Positions 38,737-47,488 of a DNA stretch of 64,000 bases are shown here, piece after piece. Both the position numbers and the translations under genes were made by a program. Numbering within the stretch: position 1 is the stretch's first letter; the number at the start of each line of letters is the position of its first letter. The DNA is from Marinoscillum pacificum (GTDB lineage Bacteria; Bacteroidota; Bacteroidia; Cytophagales; Cyclobacteriaceae): assembly GCF_024714495.1 (NCBI RefSeq), contig NZ_JAMZMJ010000013.1:107111-171110 (forward strand). Direction: 5' to 3'. The notes beneath the pieces were generated by a model that was not told the DNA's origin, did no database searches, and saw only the letters and a list, made by a program, of their open reading frames with translations.

Positions 38737-39149
38737 GTATTAAGGAGAACGATTTGGCACTGTTCATAACTTCGTTTCAGTACTATTTGTTTTTTGAAGG
38801 GGCATCAGATGTGTTTGTTCGAGGTTGATGTTAAAAGTTTTGCTGTGTAAATGGATACATGGCATTGAATGATTTAATGAAAACAATCGATTGTTGAAAA
38901 TTTCGCAATTGGAGTGGCTTTATGGTAGGTTGGTGAGAGATGGTGTGTGTTGCTGACTTGATAAAGTACAATAGTTAAGGGCTATTTTGGTTTTTAAGGC
39001 CTATTTAGTGCTTTAAAAGTAATATTTGACATTTTGATACCTATTTGAGCTCAAATGATGTATATGTAGTGTAGATCATCTGGGTAATATTGATATGGTT
39101 TTCAATACGAGAACTGAAGAAATATTTATCCTAAACAAAATGATGATCT
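38737..39149 (+). promoter_or_regulatory. susC upstream regulatory region
   Basis: A 413-bp AT-rich region without an ORF. TATTT occurs at 38983, 39002, 39023 and 39042, spaced 19, 21 and 19 bp, that is about two helical turns. A perfect 14-bp palindrome, ATTTGAGCTCAAAT, is at 39043-39056. These are candidates for binding by the AraC domain of the HTCS, but no site for this regulator is known. Confidence 0.45.
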
Positions 39150-42100
39150 ATGAGAAGTAATTCTACACATGAGGGCTATCGACCGCAAAAGCGGCTGATG
39201 TCTTCAATGTTTGCCTTCTTGTTTGTGCTCATGGGGCTAACCGCCATGGCACAGAACAAAACGGTTACAGGAGTCATCACCTCAGCCGAAGATAAAAGTA
39301 CGCTGCCGGGTGTGACCATATTAGAAAAGGGAACAGGAAATGGAACAATCACTGATATCGACGGTAATTACAAAATTACTGTGAATGGTTCTGGTGCCAC
39401 ATTGGTTGTATCATTTGTTGGTTTTAAAACACAGGAAATCACAGTTGGCAATCAGTCTGCCATCAATATTAGTTTGGAAACAGATGTTTCTACTTTAGAA
39501 GAAGTAGTTGTCGTTGGTTATGGTACACAGAGAAAAAGTGACCTAACAGGATCGATTGCTTCTCTCGATGGAGAGGCATTGATGCAATCTATCAATACTA
39601 GTGTGGATCAGGGTTTGCAAGGCCGTGTGGCTGGACTTCAGGTTACCCAAAATTCTGGACAACCAGGTGGAGCCACCTCCATTCGTATTCGAGGAACTAC
39701 GTCTGTTACACAAAGTAGTGAACCACTTTATGTAATTGATGGTATTCAGATTGGTGGTTCTGCGCAGGGCATCACAGGTTTCGATTGGCAAGGTGGTACA
39801 GGTGGTCAGCAGGCTGCTGCAAGTAACCCTATGGCTTCTATCAACCCAAATGATATTGAGAGTATTGAAGTCTTAAAAGATGCTTCAGCAACGGCGATCT
39901 ATGGATCACGTGCTGCGAATGGTGTAATTATTATTACAACCAAGCGTGGTAAAACCGGAGATTCTAAAGTGTCTTACAATGGTTTTTATGCGGTGCAAAG
40001 TGTTTACAAAACTGTAGACATGATGAACCTAAGACAATACGCAGAGTACAATAATGAAGTAGCTGAAGAAGTTTCAACCATAAATTCGAATCCAAATTTC
40101 GCGGATCCAAGTTTGCTTGGAGAAGGAACCGACTGGCAAGCTGCTATTTTCAGATTGGCTCCTATGCAAAGTCATTCAGTGACTTTCACAGGAGGCCAGG
40201 AGAAACTTCAGTATTTACTATCTGCAGGTTTCTTTCAGCAAGATGGTATCGTCATAGGTTCGGATTTTGATCGTGTGAACGTTCGTTTGAATATTGACAA
40301 TCAGGTGCGCGACTGGTTAAAAGTGGGTACAAGTATGTCACTTTCACGAAAAGATGAGCGAATCATCAATTCTGATGGTGGGGATGGTGTAATTGCACAG
40401 GCTGCATCGATGCCACCACACATTCCGGTAAGAAATTTTGATGGAACATTTGCAGGTCCTGAGCAGCAAAACCCATCAGCGCAGGTAGGTAACAACCCTG
40501 TTGCTATGGCGATGGTGCGTAACAATACCAATTTGTCAAACCGTGTAATGAATAACCTCTATGCAGAGGCTAAAATCATTAGTGGGTTGAAATTAAGAAC
40601 AGAGTTAGCGATTGATTACAACAACGGAACTAATAAGGCATTCTTGCCAACTTTTAAATGGGGAACATTTGAAAATCAAATTAGTCAGTTTGCTCAGCGA
40701 AATTCAGAATCCTTCTTCTGGTTGTCTAAAACATTTGCTACTTACAATATGAAAATCAGTGATCACGACTTTTCAGTGATGCTGGGTAATGAAGCGCAAA
40801 AGAGTAACTACGAAGGGTTTACGGCATACAAAATCAACTTGCCGAATGACATCCAAACTATGAATCAAGGTGATATTTCTAATATTGCTAACACAGGTTA
40901 CAAAGGATGGAACTCCCTGCTTTCACAATTTGCGAGAGGTACCTATTCATTTGCTGATCGATATTTAGTAACCGCTACTATACGTCGTGATGGATCTTCT
41001 CGATTTGGTTCAGAGTATTTATGGGGATGGTTCCCATCTGCATCTTTCGGTTGGAGAATATCCAATGAAGCTTTCATGCCTCAAACCAACATTATTGACA
41101 ACTTGAAGTTGCGTGCAGGTTGGGGAAGAGTGGGTAACGAAGCTATTGGAAATTATGCCTTTGGTTCAGCCTTGAACGCTCTTAATACAGAGTTTGGTCC
41201 TGCAGTAAGAAATCAGCGTTATTCCAACCCGTTTGTGAAATGGGAATCATCAGAGACGATCAACGTAGGTTTAGATATCGGATTGTTTGCAGGGAGACTT
41301 GACCTGACTGCTGATGTTTACAGAAAATATACATCTGATCTATTGTTGCAACAGCAATTACCAGGAACATTCGGTAACAGAATTGGAGGTCCATATGCCA
41401 ACGTTGGTAGCCTTCAAAACCAGGGAATTGAGTTGTCTTTGAACTCTGTGAATATTGATAAGGGCATGGTCAAATGGTCGTCCAATGCCAACATTACCAT
41501 CAACAGAAACAGTGTGAAGGATGTAAATGATTTGCCATTTTATGAGGCAGTTTACTGGTACACAGGGTTTGATCAGGCAACGAATACAGTCGGAGGTGGC
41601 CAGCCTATTGGACAATTCTATGGTTATGTGATGGAAGGAATTTTTACCTCTAAGGAAGAAATCGAAAATCACGCAGTACAAATAGACAATGGTGAAGGTC
41701 AAAACCTGATAGATAGAACAGTCGGTTTATGGCTTGGTGATGTGAAGTGGAAAGATGTGAATGGAGATGGAAGAATCACTCCAGATGATCGTACGTTTAT
41801 CGGTGATCCCAATCCTGATTTTATTTTCGGTTTCTCTAATACCGTTACCGTTGGTCAGTTCACTTTAGATGCATTTTTTGTTGGATCAGTGGGTGGAGAC
41901 ATTCTTAACTATACCCGAGCAAGAGGTGAGGCCATGACTGGTAACTTTGCTAATCAATCTGTGACTGTAATTGATCGTGCCAGAACTCAACTGAAAGAGG
42001 GTGGTACGGATATGAACAACATCGATGACGTAGAGCTAATCAACCCTGATACCAATATTCCAAGGTTTGATAACGGTGGAGAGAACCAAAACCATGTCAT

Positions 42101-42368
42101 GTCAAGCAGATGGATAGAAGATGGTTCATATGTACGTCTTCAGAACTTGAAGTTGACTTATAACCTTCCTCAACGATGGGCATCGGTAGTGAAAATGTCT
42201 AGAGTGCAAGTGTATGGTAACGTGCAAAATGTAGTCACTTTCACTAAATACACTGGATTGGATCCGGTTATTGGTGCGTTCAATCAAAATTCCATGAGAC
42301 AAAACTGGGATTTGGGTCGCTATCCAGCGCCAAGGATATTCACTCTAGGTGTTAATGTCGACTTCTAA
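39150..42368 (+). CDS. susC: SusC/RagA family TonB-linked outer membrane transporter
   Basis: A 1072-residue outer membrane importer for oligosaccharides. An unusually long charged N-terminus precedes the signal peptide, which ends AMAQ. It is followed by a carboxypeptidase-D-like regulatory domain (TVTGVITSAEDKSTLPGVTI, residues about 38-125), the TonB box region, plug (VVVVGYGTQRKSDLTGSIAS, SIEVLKDASATAIYGSRAAN) and the barrel ending RIFTLGVNVDF. Energy comes from TonB. It forms the core of the PUL uptake system with SusD, whose gene starts 18 bases later. The ATG at 39150 is preceded by a promoter-containing region. Confidence 0.97.
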   Translation: MRSNSTHEGYRPQKRLMSSMFAFLFVLMGLTAMAQNKTVTGVITSAEDKSTLPGVTILEKGTGNGTITDIDGNYKITVNGSGATLVVSFVGFKTQEITVGNQSAINISLETDVSTLEEVVVVGYGTQRKSDLTGSIASLDGEALMQSINTSVDQGLQGRVAGLQVTQNSGQPGGATSIRIRGTTSVTQSSEPLYVIDGIQIGGSAQGITGFDWQGGTGGQQAAASNPMASINPNDIESIEVLKDASATAIYGSRAANGVIIITTKRGKTGDSKVSYNGFYAVQSVYKTVDMMNLRQYAEYNNEVAEEVSTINSNPNFADPSLLGEGTDWQAAIFRLAPMQSHSVTFTGGQEKLQYLLSAGFFQQDGIVIGSDFDRVNVRLNIDNQVRDWLKVGTSMSLSRKDERIINSDGGDGVIAQAASMPPHIPVRNFDGTFAGPEQQNPSAQVGNNPVAMAMVRNNTNLSNRVMNNLYAEAKIISGLKLRTELAIDYNNGTNKAFLPTFKWGTFENQISQFAQRNSESFFWLSKTFATYNMKISDHDFSVMLGNEAQKSNYEGFTAYKINLPNDIQTMNQGDISNIANTGYKGWNSLLSQFARGTYSFADRYLVTATIRRDGSSRFGSEYLWGWFPSASFGWRISNEAFMPQTNIIDNLKLRAGWGRVGNEAIGNYAFGSALNALNTEFGPAVRNQRYSNPFVKWESSETINVGLDIGLFAGRLDLTADVYRKYTSDLLLQQQLPGTFGNRIGGPYANVGSLQNQGIELSLNSVNIDKGMVKWSSNANITINRNSVKDVNDLPFYEAVYWYTGFDQATNTVGGGQPIGQFYGYVMEGIFTSKEEIENHAVQIDNGEGQNLIDRTVGLWLGDVKWKDVNGDGRITPDDRTFIGDPNPDFIFGFSNTVTVGQFTLDAFFVGSVGGDILNYTRARGEAMTGNFANQSVTVIDRARTQLKEGGTDMNNIDDVELINPDTNIPRFDNGGENQNHVMSSRWIEDGSYVRLQNLKLTYNLPQRWASVVKMSRVQVYGNVQNVVTFTKYTGLDPVIGAFNQNSMRQNWDLGRYPAPRIFTLGVNVDF

Positions 42369-42386
42369 TCACAAAATATTAAAGAA

Positions 42387-44099
42387 ATGAAGAATTATAT
42401 ATACAACATTTTCTTGAGCTTGTTCTTATTAGTAACAAGTGCTTGTGGCGAAGAATTCTTAGAATATGTGCCACAGGATGCGTCTACAGTGGCGGGTTGG
42501 TATAGAGATGAAGGAGAGATAAGACAGGCTACGGCTTCTCTATATCACGATCCTTGGTTTGGTTTTCAAGATCAGTTTGGCTGGTTAGCTGGAGATTTGC
42601 TAGCGGGTGATATGCATCACAACTGGGACCAGGAAGGACAATTCTTTTACAAATCTTTCAATGAAAGCAACCCTTATATCAACGGAGGTTTTCAAGGGCT
42701 TTACAATGTGATCTCCTATGCCAATTTGATCATTGACGATATGCCGACTATTGCTAGTGGTAATGGTGTGAGTCAGGAAGTGATTGACGCAGCATTGGCT
42801 GAAGCCAGATTTTTTAGAGGAGCAGCATACTTTCTTTTGGTAGAATACTTTGAGGAGGTACCTATTATTGAACAACCTGCACCTAAAATAGCGGCAGGTG
42901 ATTTGTTCCAGCCAAAAAATACAGCAGCAAGTATTTATGAGTTTGCAAGACGAGATTTAGCGTTTGCAGCTGAAAATTTACCTGCATCTGATGTAGCTGG
43001 ACGTATCACAGAGTGGGCAGCAAAAGGGATGTTAGCTAAGTTGCATGTTACTCTTGGGCAAAGAGCTCATGGAGGTGCTTCTTTTGGATCTGTTGAAGAT
43101 TTCCAAACGGCAGCCAATTATGCGGCTGATGTGATCAACAACAGTGGCTTAAGCCTTGCACCTGATTATGAAAATTTGTTCAAAATTTCTAATGAAGACG
43201 ATCCTGAAATTCTTTGGGGCATCCAATTCATTAACCAGGGTTATGGTACTGGAAATAGCCGTCAGGCAAGATATGCACGTCACTCCAGAATAACTGGTGA
43301 TGCCCAGGCATGGGGTGGTGGAAAAGGAATGACCGTCAACTATGTTCAAAACCTGGAAGCCAATGCTGAAGGTGCTACCGACTTGCGTAGAAGAGCTATC
43401 TACATGCAGAACAATGATTATTACAGCTACATTGGTGAAGGCTATTTGTATGAGAATGTATCTAGAGATGACGATGGTGTGCAATTGGAAGGAGCTACTC
43501 CAACTCTCAATAGTTTGAAAAAATACGTAGTTGGAGGAGTTGCTGATCATGGTTATGTTATTTCCAATCAAGATTCTCCACTAGACATGTATATGTTGAG
43601 GTTAGCAGATGTGTATTTGTTGTACGCTGAAGCAATGCTTGGATCGAGCAATAGTTTGAATGGTGGTCCAGGATACGAAGCTTATGTCGCAGTTCGGAAT
43701 AGAGCAGATCTTGATGCTCCTGCTGACGGAAATATGACATATGCAGATTTATTCAATGAAAGAAGAGTAGAATTCGGTCTTGAAGGTCAGGCATGGATAG
43801 ATGTGAGACGTAGATATTATAGAAATGCTGCGGATGCTCTTGCATACCTGAATAATCAAAACAGAACAGCCCGGTATTACCGAATAGATCCTAATGATGA
43901 CATGGAGAATGACAATGATGGCTATGAGTTGGTACAAGGAGGCGGAGGAGTAGGAAGCAATCCGTCCAATGTCAATACTGACCCGAGAGTGACTTTCACT
44001 GAAGCAGATATGGTATTGCCATTACCTGCAGCGCAGGTAACCGTAAACCCGCTGCTTGCAGCTAGTGAACAAGCCGTGGAATATAGTTTCAATGATTAA
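42387..44099 (+). CDS. susD: SusD/RagB family outer membrane lipoprotein
   Basis: A 570-residue glycan-binding lid of the SusC channel. A lipoprotein signal ends at Cys20 (LLVTSAC) and is followed by GEEFLEY, an acidic tail suitable for surface export. TPR-like helical bundle motifs (EARFFRGAAYFLLVEYFEEV) and the C-terminal NERRVEFGLEGQAWIDVRR are typical. It lies 18 bases after susC and 10 bases before the next lipoprotein gene, so all are co-transcribed. Confidence 0.96.
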   Translation: MKNYIYNIFLSLFLLVTSACGEEFLEYVPQDASTVAGWYRDEGEIRQATASLYHDPWFGFQDQFGWLAGDLLAGDMHHNWDQEGQFFYKSFNESNPYINGGFQGLYNVISYANLIIDDMPTIASGNGVSQEVIDAALAEARFFRGAAYFLLVEYFEEVPIIEQPAPKIAAGDLFQPKNTAASIYEFARRDLAFAAENLPASDVAGRITEWAAKGMLAKLHVTLGQRAHGGASFGSVEDFQTAANYAADVINNSGLSLAPDYENLFKISNEDDPEILWGIQFINQGYGTGNSRQARYARHSRITGDAQAWGGGKGMTVNYVQNLEANAEGATDLRRRAIYMQNNDYYSYIGEGYLYENVSRDDDGVQLEGATPTLNSLKKYVVGGVADHGYVISNQDSPLDMYMLRLADVYLLYAEAMLGSSNSLNGGPGYEAYVAVRNRADLDAPADGNMTYADLFNERRVEFGLEGQAWIDVRRRYYRNAADALAYLNNQNRTARYYRIDPNDDMENDNDGYELVQGGGGVGSNPSNVNTDPRVTFTEADMVLPLPAAQVTVNPLLAASEQAVEYSFND

Positions 44100-44109
44100 T
44101 TCAAACAAC

Positions 44110-45369
44110 ATGAAAAGAAATAATTGGATATATAAAGTACTTCCGGTTATGATGATAACCAGTACTTTCTTCTTTGCTTCATGTGAAGATGATGATGGAG
44201 TGCCTTTGGAAGAGCCAAATGGATCGCCTTCCATCAACTATATACGTGTGACTAATCCAGAACAAAGTGATTCGTTACTTGTAAGAGCAGAATTAGGAGC
44301 AGGCGTAGTGATTATGGGTGAAAACCTGGGAGGTACCAGAGAGGTTTGGTTTAATGATCGTCTTGCAAATGTCAACCCATCCTGGGTTACCAACGAGACC
44401 ATTATTGTTTCTGTACCAAGTGTGGCGCCATTAAATATCACGGATGAATTGTATTTGGTAGATGATAACCTGGATACGTTGATTTATCCTTTCGAAGTGA
44501 CTATTCCGGCTCCTGTAGTGCTAAGTGCCAAAAATGAATGGCCACAAGCGGGAGAAAGCTTGATTATCAATGGAGACTATTTCTTTGATGTGACACCAAT
44601 TACCGTGTCATTCTCAGGAGGAGTAGAGAGTGTAGCTACTTTGCTCAATCAGAACCAACTGGAAGTGCCAGTACCAGAAGGAGCACAAGAAGGGCCGGTT
44701 ACAGTTTCCACCAATTTTGGTTCTGTTACATCTACATTCCATGTTTGGGATTCTAGAAATGTGGTCTTGAATTTTGATGATTTAGTTGCAAACGGCTGGA
44801 GAATCGGAATGACAGACAATAGCGATGGGCCAATTGATGGGAATTATTTAGTAGTAGGAGGCGAGATTGGCGCCAATGAAAGAGATGAAGGGCCAGGAGC
44901 ACCTTCTGAATCAAGTAAGGTAATGGAATACTGGGGTGGTAGTGATCCTAACAGAACAGAAAACTTCTACCCATTGTATCCTAACTCTTACCAGGAATAT
45001 GTGATGAAATTTGAAGTAAAGGTCAATACCTGGTATGGTGGTCATTTGAATTTCTGTTTGGCTCCACCGGATCATACCGGAAGCAACCAGGAAATCTGGT
45101 CTAATAGTATCAATGCCAGGGCAATCTGGGCACCGTGGGAAGAGACAGGTGAAGAGTTCTCCACAGATGGTGAATGGATTACTATGGTAGTACCAATGAC
45201 AGAATTCCAATATTTCATAGAGGCACCAGATGCAATTGTATATACCGGCAATCAGAAGTTTATTGAGTCTGCTGCGGGATCGCTAAGTACATGGATCATT
45301 GGTTCACCAGAGAATACTGGAAACTATGTGGAAATGTACATTGACAACATTCGATTTGTTCAACCATAA
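44110..45369 (+). CDS. Surface glycan-binding lipoprotein 1 (IPT/TIG domains)
   Basis: A 419-residue lipoprotein, Cys25 in FFFASCEDDDG. The acidic run after Cys is like the surface-export signal of Bacteroidota lipoproteins. IPT/TIG-like Ig domains occupy residues about 35-210 (GAGVVIMGENLGGTREVWF, AGESLIINGDYFFDVTPIT). The C-terminal half (VVLNFDDLVANGWRIG, then NYVEMYIDNIRFV) is a jelly-roll-like carbohydrate-binding region. It matches the glycan-binding surface protein (SGBP, SusE-like) placed after susD in many PULs. The start at 44110 is used because an upstream in-frame ATG falls inside susD. Confidence 0.85.
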   Translation: MKRNNWIYKVLPVMMITSTFFFASCEDDDGVPLEEPNGSPSINYIRVTNPEQSDSLLVRAELGAGVVIMGENLGGTREVWFNDRLANVNPSWVTNETIIVSVPSVAPLNITDELYLVDDNLDTLIYPFEVTIPAPVVLSAKNEWPQAGESLIINGDYFFDVTPITVSFSGGVESVATLLNQNQLEVPVPEGAQEGPVTVSTNFGSVTSTFHVWDSRNVVLNFDDLVANGWRIGMTDNSDGPIDGNYLVVGGEIGANERDEGPGAPSESSKVMEYWGGSDPNRTENFYPLYPNSYQEYVMKFEVKVNTWYGGHLNFCLAPPDHTGSNQEIWSNSINARAIWAPWEETGEEFSTDGEWITMVVPMTEFQYFIEAPDAIVYTGNQKFIESAAGSLSTWIIGSPENTGNYVEMYIDNIRFVQP

Positions 45370-45381
45370 ACTAGCAGAAAA

Positions 45382-47421
45382 ATGAAAAATACATTTAAAT
45401 ACATTTTTCAGTGGTCAGTATCATTAATGGTGGTGCTGGCGCTGGTTTTCACCACTGCTTGTGAGGAAGACGAAATCGGTACATCTGAGGTGCAATTGTT
45501 GAGTTTCGGACCTGCAGGAGTGAAGCATGGCGAGGAGATTACCTTCATAGGAAATAATCTAAATAAAGTATCCTCCATAGTTTTCAAGCCATCTGTAGAG
45601 ATCAGTAGTGATGCTTTCACTGCTCAAAGTTCTTCGCAAATTAAATTGGCGGTGCCGGATGCAGCGGAGGCTGGATTAGTCGTATTGAAAACAACAGACG
45701 GTGATACGTTACAGACGAAAACCATTCTGAATTTCGAGGTACCTGTTGTGATTAGTTCGTTTACTGGAGAGGTAAAACCGGGCAATAACCTAACTATAAC
45801 AGGAGATAAACTTAACTGGATTGAAACAGTTACTTTTCCATCTGATCTCACTGTAAATAAAGATGATTTTGTTAGTCAATCTTTGAAAGAGTTGGTAGTG
45901 ACGGTTCCAATGGATGCACAATCAGGATTCATTACCTTCTCATCAGGTGGTACTGAGCCTTTAACATTTGGTACAGAAACACAATTAGCTGTATCGTTAC
46001 CGGCAGTGACTAGTTTAAGTCCTGAGTCGATAAGACATACTGAAGATCTAACTATCAACGGTACCAACCTTGATTTGGTAACGGAAGTGGTATTGCCTGG
46101 AGAGGTAAGTATTACGCAGTTTAAAAGTCAATCAGAAACGCAAATTGTTTTAAGTGTCCCTGCTACAACTGTGAAAGGAACGGTAACTTTAAAGCAAGTA
46201 TCACCTGTGGATGTGGTAACCAGTCAGGAGTTAACAATCATCTTACCGGTTGCTACTTCAGTAACACCTTCGCCAGCTGTTCCTGGACAGGACGTAATGG
46301 TGATTACAGGTACAGATTTGGATTTGGTTGCAGAAATAGTGCTACCGGGAGCGGGTTCTATTAGTACGTTTGCCTCTCAGAGTGCAACAGAAATCTCGTT
46401 CGCAATTCCTGAGTCTGCGACACAGGGTGCGCTAAACTATGTGACAATTCATGGATATGAGTCTGCGTTAGAAGGCGCATTGCTAAAACTACCACCAACA
46501 GGAGGTTTCCCTACTTTGGATTATTACATTTTCAATGATGGTTTCCAAAATGGTTGGGAAGCCTGGGGTGGCTGGGGCCATGTGAGTCAGGATTTTGCCA
46601 ATAACGAAAATCCTGCCAGTGGAGAAATAGCCATCAAGGCCGTATTTAATGATGCATATGGAGCTATCCAGTTGCATAATACGAGTGCAGCCAATGTATT
46701 TAGCGGCTACAACTATTTGGTGTTCTACGTGTATGTGGAAGGAGAAGAGTCTGATGTCATCGCTCAGATTGATAACAATGGAGACTTCTATCCAGCTCAT
46801 TTTGTAGGAGATAAATGGCATCAGATCGTAGTGCCATTGGCTGATCTGGAAGGTTCTGATAACGTCAGCGAGTTGCGTATTAAGAACAACAATGGTGATG
46901 CTGCAGACAATAATACAGTGGTATTTGTTGATGAGATTGGTTTGACAGTTGATGTTCCGCTAGGGTTGGTTCCTGATATTGTAACCTTCATATACAATGA
47001 TGCTGTGTCGAGTCCGTTTGGACAAGGCGGAGGTTGGGGTGGTACCACTACTGATTTTGCGAATAGTGAAAATTCTAGAAGTGGTGAATCTGCCATAAAA
47101 GTAACCTACGTAGGTGGCTGGGGCGGCGCTGCACAATTTGGTGCATGGGGCAATACTCCATTGACTACCTCAGGTATGACCAATTTGGCATTTTCAGTTT
47201 ACGGAGCAGACATTTCGGGAGAGGTTAGTCTCCAAGTCAACCTTATTCCAACTGAAGGAGGAACTTCCAGCTCTGCTCAAGTAACCCTTAAAGCAAATGA
47301 ATGGACTGATTTTGAAATTCCATTATCTTCTTTAGGAAGTCCAGGTAGCATCTTTGAGCTGCAGTTTCAAGATACTGACTGGTCGGGTACTATTTTCATA
47401 GATCACATAGGACTAAAGTAG
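45382..47421 (+). CDS. Surface glycan-binding lipoprotein 2 with four IPT-like repeats and two C-terminal modules
   Basis: A 679-residue lipoprotein, Cys27 in VFTTACEEDEIG, with an acidic surface-export-type tail. Four tandem IPT/TIG repeats lie at residues about 37-365, each with the pattern GxxLTIxGxxLDLVxEVVLP. Two similar beta-rich modules follow (about 375-530 and 535-679), sharing the pattern GGWG...DFANxEN...SGExAIK and ending with FIDHIGLK. These are likely carbohydrate-binding domains on an arm. The protein extends glycan capture beyond SusD; the ligand cannot be read from sequence. It ends the susCD operon. Confidence 0.8.
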   Translation: MKNTFKYIFQWSVSLMVVLALVFTTACEEDEIGTSEVQLLSFGPAGVKHGEEITFIGNNLNKVSSIVFKPSVEISSDAFTAQSSSQIKLAVPDAAEAGLVVLKTTDGDTLQTKTILNFEVPVVISSFTGEVKPGNNLTITGDKLNWIETVTFPSDLTVNKDDFVSQSLKELVVTVPMDAQSGFITFSSGGTEPLTFGTETQLAVSLPAVTSLSPESIRHTEDLTINGTNLDLVTEVVLPGEVSITQFKSQSETQIVLSVPATTVKGTVTLKQVSPVDVVTSQELTIILPVATSVTPSPAVPGQDVMVITGTDLDLVAEIVLPGAGSISTFASQSATEISFAIPESATQGALNYVTIHGYESALEGALLKLPPTGGFPTLDYYIFNDGFQNGWEAWGGWGHVSQDFANNENPASGEIAIKAVFNDAYGAIQLHNTSAANVFSGYNYLVFYVYVEGEESDVIAQIDNNGDFYPAHFVGDKWHQIVVPLADLEGSDNVSELRIKNNNGDAADNNTVVFVDEIGLTVDVPLGLVPDIVTFIYNDAVSSPFGQGGGWGGTTTDFANSENSRSGESAIKVTYVGGWGGAAQFGAWGNTPLTTSGMTNLAFSVYGADISGEVSLQVNLIPTEGGTSSSAQVTLKANEWTDFEIPLSSLGSPGSIFELQFQDTDWSGTIFIDHIGLK

Positions 47422-47438
47422 AACTATTTTCATATGAC

Positions 47439-47475
47439 AGAATGTGTCGGCTGTAATGGCCGCACATTCTTTTTT
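47439..47475 (+). terminator. Terminator after the susCD operon
   Basis: AGAATGTG/CACATTCT (47439-47446, 47463-47470) with an inner CGGC/GCCG stem, followed by a T run. An in-frame ATG for the next gene falls inside it and is therefore rejected as its start. Confidence 0.85.
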
Positions 47476-47488
47476 CCACTTTCTTAGA

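Noticed and set aside
43149..43571. 140-codon minus-strand ORF in susD
   Set aside because: Opposite a conserved SusD region and made of Ile/Ser-rich low-information sequence.
47444..47488. Upstream ATG for the GH9 gene
   Set aside because: It lies in the terminator stem, and the later ATG gives a proper lipoprotein signal.
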